A DNA stretch of 9,000 bases from CAMDPA01 sp050186055. Its GTDB lineage: Bacteria; Pseudomonadota; Alphaproteobacteria; Rhizobiales; Hyphomicrobiaceae. The notes under the pieces were generated by a model. That model was given only the letters and a program-made list of their open reading frames with translations. It made no database searches and was not told the origin of the DNA. The stretch is taken from the NCBI GenBank assembly GCA_050186055.1, contig JBFWYV010000211.1:1-9000 (forward strand), read 5' to 3'. The position numbers were made by a program, and so were the translations under genes. Each line of letters begins with the position of its first letter. Within the stretch, counting starts at the first letter, position 1. Positions 6,463 to 9,000 of the stretch are shown here, piece by piece.

Positions 6463-7353
6463 ATGATTCAGGTGCGCAGACTTGGTCACGCGACCTTCAC
6501 GACACCCGACATCGAACGGCAGGTCGACTACTGGACCAATGTCATGGGCATGGTCGTCACCGACCGCACGCCGTCCCGCGTGTTCCTTGCGACGCAGTAC
6601 GGGCACGAGGCGATCGCCCTGGAGAAAGGCGAGGCGGGCTATCTCAAGCGGCTTTCATTCCAGGTGGCGCCCGGCAGCGACCTGGGCGAGCTGATCTCCA
6701 GTCTTTCCGCACACAATGTGAAATGCGAACGCGCGACCGGCGTTTCGCCCGGCGTCGAGCAGGCCGTCACATTTACGGACCCCAAGGGAACGCTCATAGA
6801 GGTTTATGCGGACTACCGGTTCTCGGCCACGGATGGCCGCAACCCCGTGCTCGCTCCGCTCAAGTTCGGCCACATCGCCTATCGGGTGAATGACCCGCAA
6901 ACGATCACGTCATTCTACACCGACGTGCTCGGATTCCGCGTTTCGGACTGGATCGGCGACCATTTCTCGTTCCTGCGCTGCGGCCCGGATCATCATACCG
7001 TGAACTTCGCCCGCTATGCGGAGGAGAAGCTGCACCACATCGCCTTCGAGATGAAGGATGTCGCCACCCTCCATCGCGCCTGCGATTTCCTTGCCCAGAA
7101 CAAGATCCAGCTCGTGTGGGGTCCGCTCAGACATATCGTCGGGCACAACATCGCGGCCTACCACCGGAATTCGGACGACATCCGCGTCGAGTTGTTCTGC
7201 GAGCTGGACCTGATGCTCGACGAGTCGCTTGGCTACTTCGAACCGCGTCCCTGGCATGAGGATCTGCCGCAGCGGCCGAAAGTGTGGCCCAAGGACACCT
7301 GGCGGGCGCAATGGGGGTTCGGCTCGTTCGGCCAGTTCCCCGGCTACCCCTAA
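6463..7353 (+). CDS. Type I extradiol dioxygenase (vicinal oxygen chelate superfamily)
   Basis: This 296-residue protein consists of two VOC (glyoxalase/bleomycin-resistance-like) modules, residues about 5-118 and 133-248, plus a short aromatic-rich tail. It resembles catechol 2,3-dioxygenase and 2,3-dihydroxybiphenyl dioxygenase relatives, which cleave an aromatic ring next to two hydroxyls using Fe(II) and O2. The metal ligands are visible in the C-terminal module: His137 in FGHIAYRV, a His in LHHIAFE (191/192) and Glu243 in IRVELF. His224 and Tyr233, spaced 9 and 10 residues as in BphC-type enzymes, match the second-sphere catalytic His and Tyr. A non-cleaving VOC protein is possible, but the intact site argues for activity. 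The ring substrate is not known. It follows the CoA synthetase gene closely and probably shares its transcript. Strong hairpins lie just after its stop. Confidence 0.9.
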   Translation: MIQVRRLGHATFTTPDIERQVDYWTNVMGMVVTDRTPSRVFLATQYGHEAIALEKGEAGYLKRLSFQVAPGSDLGELISSLSAHNVKCERATGVSPGVEQAVTFTDPKGTLIEVYADYRFSATDGRNPVLAPLKFGHIAYRVNDPQTITSFYTDVLGFRVSDWIGDHFSFLRCGPDHHTVNFARYAEEKLHHIAFEMKDVATLHRACDFLAQNKIQLVWGPLRHIVGHNIAAYHRNSDDIRVELFCELDLMLDESLGYFEPRPWHEDLPQRPKVWPKDTWRAQWGFGSFGQFPGYP

Positions 7354-7366
7354 GTGATGACGCGCG

Positions 7367-7390
7367 GCGCCGAAGCTTCGGCGCTTCCTT
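7367..7390 (+). terminator. Hairpin terminator candidate after the dioxygenase gene
   Basis: GCGCCGAAGCTTCGGCGC (7367-7384) is a perfect 18-bp palindrome able to form a GC-rich stem with a short loop. It is followed by TTCCTT. It begins 13 bp after the stop of the dioxygenase gene. The T-run is weak, so termination is likely but may need help from the second hairpin downstream. Confidence 0.6.
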
Positions 7391-7394
7391 GGCG

Positions 7395-7427
7395 CTGGCG
7401 CAACCGCCCGGCATGCGCTTGCGCCAG
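7395..7427. repeat. Second inverted repeat after the dioxygenase gene
   Basis: CTGGCGCAA (7395-7403) and TTGCGCCAG (7419-7427) are perfect 9-bp arms around a 15-nt loop. It lies 10 bp beyond the first hairpin, without a T-run. It could support transcription termination or 3'-end stability, or be a REP-like element. The rest of the gap to 7561 holds no gene I can support. Confidence 0.6.
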
Positions 7428-7561
7428 GACAATTCGGCCACTCCGGAACAACGATATACAAATTCCCGTTATCCTTTCGCGCGACCGGGCATGGATGTGT
7501 TAGTAATTGCCCTTTAGAAGTCCGCGGCGCGTAGAGTTTAGTATGTGAGTTGAGGGCGTAA

Positions 7562-8419
7562 ATGCGTTTGGTTTTGGGGATGTTCGGCGCGATGGCCATC
7601 GGAGCGGCGGCCGTACTTTGGATGCCGACGTTCGAAGATGAACAGCGATTGGCGGTCATCACCGACATCAGCGAGGCAGGATTCGCCAAAGTTGCCCTTC
7701 CCGGTGAAGACAGCGATGCGGCCGTGGCCGCTTCCGGCAATCTTCAGACCGCGTTGGAATCCCCGCCCGCCTTCCGTCCTGCCGCTCAGGATGCGCGGGT
7801 GACGGCGGCCTCGTTCGGCGTCGGGGCCAGCCGGCAGCCGGCCGGAGTGCCGGACATCGGGGGCGCGTCGTCCGCCGTCGGCCATGCCGCGGTTGTCCGG
7901 GACCTCCAGCGCGAATTGAAGCGGGTGGGCTGTTACCCCGGTGCGATCGATGGAGATTGGGGCACGCAATCGCGCAGTGCCATGAGGTCGTTCGCCGAGA
8001 GCATCAGATCGTCGCTGCCGGCAAATGAGCCGGACTACATCCTGCTGACGCTCGTCCAAGGCTATTCCGGCATCGCATGCAAGGATGCGGAGACCGCAGC
8101 CAGAAGCGATCAGCGCTCGGTCCCGGCGCCGGCGGCCGCCTCCCGCGTGCAAGTCCGGTCGGTGTCGACGCCGCAACAACCGGACTGGACGTCGGCAACC
8201 CAGGTACTGCCGCCATCCCCGGCACAACCGGCTACGCCGCTGGAGGGCAGGATGTCGATCGGCGCGCCTCACGATGCCGGCGGCCATCCGCAACCGGGCG
8301 ACTTGGCCAGCGGCAATCCGGTTGGGATCGCTGCTCCGCCGCGGCCGCGTCGGCCCGCGGCCTACGCGCCCCGTCGCAACACGAGCTGGACCGCGGACTT
8401 CTTCAACAAACAGTATTAA
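7562..8419 (+). CDS. Peptidoglycan-binding-domain protein, exported or membrane-anchored
   Basis: This 285-residue protein has an N-terminal hydrophobic segment (about 1-20), consistent with a signal anchor or signal peptide. A long Ala/Pro-rich linker follows. A PG_binding_1-like domain covers about residues 110-175: VVRDLQRELKRVGCYPGAID followed by GDWGTQSRSAMRSF. The following EPDYILLTLVQGYSGIACKD (156-175) recalls envelope proteins of Bradyrhizobium and relatives. Cys124 and Cys173 could form a disulfide if the domain is outside the cytoplasm. The tail (about 185-285) is low-complexity, rich in Pro, Ala, Gln and Arg, and ends with an aromatic/basic stretch. The domain suggests cell-wall binding; no catalytic domain is seen. 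The ATG at 7562 has GAGGG at 7552-7556. The gene stands alone between the operon terminator and a mainly non-coding region. Confidence 0.88.
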   Translation: MRLVLGMFGAMAIGAAAVLWMPTFEDEQRLAVITDISEAGFAKVALPGEDSDAAVAASGNLQTALESPPAFRPAAQDARVTAASFGVGASRQPAGVPDIGGASSAVGHAAVVRDLQRELKRVGCYPGAIDGDWGTQSRSAMRSFAESIRSSLPANEPDYILLTLVQGYSGIACKDAETAARSDQRSVPAPAAASRVQVRSVSTPQQPDWTSATQVLPPSPAQPATPLEGRMSIGAPHDAGGHPQPGDLASGNPVGIAAPPRPRRPAAYAPRRNTSWTADFFNKQY

Positions 8420-8454
8420 GGACCAGCGACAGCCGTCGGATCGAGGCGCCGGCA

Positions 8455-8475
8455 CTCAGGCTTCCCGAGCCTGAG
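8455..8475. terminator. Hairpin after the envelope protein gene
   Basis: CTCAGGCT-TCCCG-AGCCTGAG has perfect 8-bp arms and a 5-nt loop, 35 bp after the stop at 8419. No T-run follows on the plus strand, so it is a factor-assisted or weak terminator at best. It also overlaps the last codons of the candidate minus-strand small ORF. Confidence 0.45.
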
Positions 8476-8599
8476 CCTCCTCAATCGCGCCGAAGCCCGG
8501 ACTCACCGCACACGGCGGTCCACTGGGCGGGCGGCCCGCCAGGCGGGCTTCTGCGAGTTTCTCCTGATAGGACCAGACGCCCGGCACGCGGCGGCCCAC
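8456..8599 (-). CDS. Candidate small protein, 43-47 residues, unknown function
   Basis: I do not recognise this product. On the minus strand a GTG at 8599 (or 8587) opens a frame of 47 (43) residues ending with TGA at 8456. It contains VWSYQEKLAEARLAGRPPSG, a short likely amphipathic helix followed by a Pro/Gly stretch, then FGAIEEAQAREA, a second helix-like acidic tail. An AGGTGAG lies about 2 nt upstream of the outer GTG. There is no ATG. The composition is not obviously that of noise, and the protein would lie convergent to the envelope gene with its stop inside the hairpin arm. Without a homology search this stays a possibility only. Confidence 0.3.
   Translation of the reverse strand: MGRRVPGVWSYQEKLAEARLAGRPPSGPPCAVSPGFGAIEEAQAREA
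8525..8548. repeat. Three mutually complementary GC-rich arms
   Basis: GGGCGGGC (8525-8532), GCCCGCC (8534-8540) and GGCGGGC (8542-8548) can pair in two alternative ways, the middle arm with either neighbour. Loops would be very short. It may be chance in a GC-rich stretch, or a real RNA structure. Confidence 0.35.
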
Positions 8600-8670
8600 T
8601 TCTCACCTTTTTCCTGCCAACTCCGGCTGCCACTTTCACGTAGTTGTGAACAGGCACGGACTGAGATCCA

Positions 8671-8696
8671 TTGACGGGCGCTCCACGTTCTATAAA
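8671..8696 (+). promoter_or_regulatory. Weak promoter candidate upstream of the AT-rich palindrome
   Basis: TTGACG (8671-8676) and TATAAA (8691-8696) each resemble the sigma70 hexamers, but the spacer is only 14 bp, shorter than usual. It abuts the palindrome at 8698-8715. It would read toward the TetR gene with a leader of about 200 nt. Confidence 0.25.
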
Positions 8697-8697
8697 A

Positions 8698-8715
8698 AAA
8701 ACGATCATTCGTTTT
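8698..8715. promoter_or_regulatory. AT-rich palindrome, candidate TetR-type operator
   Basis: AAAACGA-TCAT-TCGTTTT has perfect 7-bp arms around a 4-bp spacer. The symmetry extends outward by 3 more pairs past one mismatch, because an A-run flanks it on the left and ATTT on the right. It is the most AT-rich spot of the window and lies upstream of a TetR-family gene, whose products usually bind such palindromes near their own promoter. Binding is inferred. Confidence 0.5.
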
Positions 8716-8908
8716 ATTTATGCACTTGCGAGCATTGGTGATGAGGATATGACACGCAGCAGCCGGATATCGCTTGAGCCGATATTGCTCGACTTGCAGA
8801 TGCCTGTCGCTGCCCGGCCGCAGCGAGCGTCACGGTTCGCCACGCGCCGGGTGTCGCTCTGGGCTCCGGGCATGGCTATGGCGCCTGCATCGCGGAGCGG
8901 GTTCCTCC

Positions 8909-9000
8909 ATGCCTAAACTGACGCCCGCCGTCCAGACCGCCCGCCGCGAGCACATCCTGGATGCGGCCGAGGTCTGCTTCGCGCGCAACGGGTTTCATCG
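8909..9000 (+). CDS. TetR-family transcriptional regulator, N-terminal part only
   Basis: The first 30 residues are present before the window ends. They begin MPKLTPAVQTARREHILDAA and go on with EVCFARNGFH. This matches the first helices of the TetR DNA-binding domain (R..IL.AA...F...GF pattern), so the product is a homodimeric ligand-responsive repressor in its usual form. The ATG at 8909 is preceded by GGAG at 8894-8897, a long spacing of 11 bp. Ligand and targets cannot be seen. The AT-rich palindrome at 8698-8715 is a possible site of action. Confidence 0.85.
   Translation, partial: MPKLTPAVQTARREHILDAAEVCFARNGFH

Larger units (their letters stand above)
8420..8908. other. Mostly non-coding region between the envelope protein and the TetR gene
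   Basis: No confident gene lies in these 489 bases. They contain a hairpin just after the envelope gene (8455-8475), a set of three GC-rich complementary arms (8525-8548), a possible minus-strand small ORF (8456-8599), and an AT-rich palindrome with promoter-like elements (8671-8720). About 190 bp then separate the palindrome from the TetR start; I see nothing convincing there. Confidence 0.6.

Noticed and set aside
7538..8455. A 305-codon open frame on the minus strand
   Set aside because: It is antisense to the peptidoglycan-binding-domain gene, which has a recognisable domain, signal segment and ribosome site. The antisense product shows no motif.
8481..8708. A 75-codon minus-strand frame with ATG
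   Set aside because: It crosses the AT-rich palindrome and promoter-like elements and shows no motif. The shorter frame at 8456-8599 looks more protein-like.
8698..8719. The AT-rich palindrome read as a bidirectional intrinsic terminator
   Set aside because: A-run and T-run flank it as in a terminator, but the stem has only CGA/TCG as its strong part, too weak for a typical terminator. An operator fits better.
8749..8916. A 55-codon plus-strand frame just before and overlapping the TetR start
   Set aside because: Its GAGGA is too close to the ATG, the translation is an Arg/Ala/Ser-rich string without any motif, and it looks like GC-rich filler. A leader peptide cannot be excluded, but there is no support.

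Overview
The window is a GC-rich chromosomal segment, most likely from an alphaproteobacterium of the Hyphomicrobiales (Bradyrhizobium, Rhodopseudomonas or Xanthobacteraceae relatives). The evidence is the GlyQ sequence, the mix of SDR, carboxymuconolactone-decarboxylase-like and NDP-forming acyl-CoA synthetase genes, and a small Pro-rich peptidoglycan-binding-domain protein of a type common in that order. The genus is inference. No rRNA, tRNA, CRISPR array, insertion sequence or phage gene was seen.

Left part (66-2405): a minus-strand classical SDR (66-851) is transcribed away from a plus-strand pair, an SDR-like protein with an altered active site (1047-1847) and a CMD/AhpD-like protein (1860-2405). 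The 195-bp divergent region carries a 17-bp inverted repeat that overlaps a plausible -10 box of the minus-strand SDR, which looks like an operator. These genes look like catabolic accessory functions, but the substrate cannot be read from the sequence.

Middle (2456-4079): glyQ (2520-3494, glycyl-tRNA synthetase alpha subunit) has its own sigma70-like promoter and no glyS beside it. It runs convergently into a minus-strand glutathione S-transferase-like gene (3501-4079), with only 6 bp between the two stops.

Centre-right (4222-7427): an apparent two-gene operon encodes a fused alpha-beta NDP-forming acyl-CoA synthetase and a two-domain type I extradiol (VOC) dioxygenase with a complete His-His-Glu metal site. 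It is divergent from the GST and ends at strong hairpins. Together they look like part of an aromatic or aryl-acid catabolic module: CoA activation, ring cleavage and a GST-fold accessory enzyme.

Right part (7562-9000): a membrane-anchored or exported peptidoglycan-binding-domain protein (7562-8419) is followed by about 490 bp with no confident gene. That stretch holds three inverted-repeat structures, a possible 43-47-residue minus-strand ORF, and an unusually AT-rich palindrome resembling a TetR-type operator. The window ends inside the helix-turn-helix of a TetR-family regulator (from 8909). I see no strong case for a wholly new system. The most worthwhile leads are the Lys-less SDR, the two operator-like palindromes, the ligase/dioxygenase operon and the small ORF.
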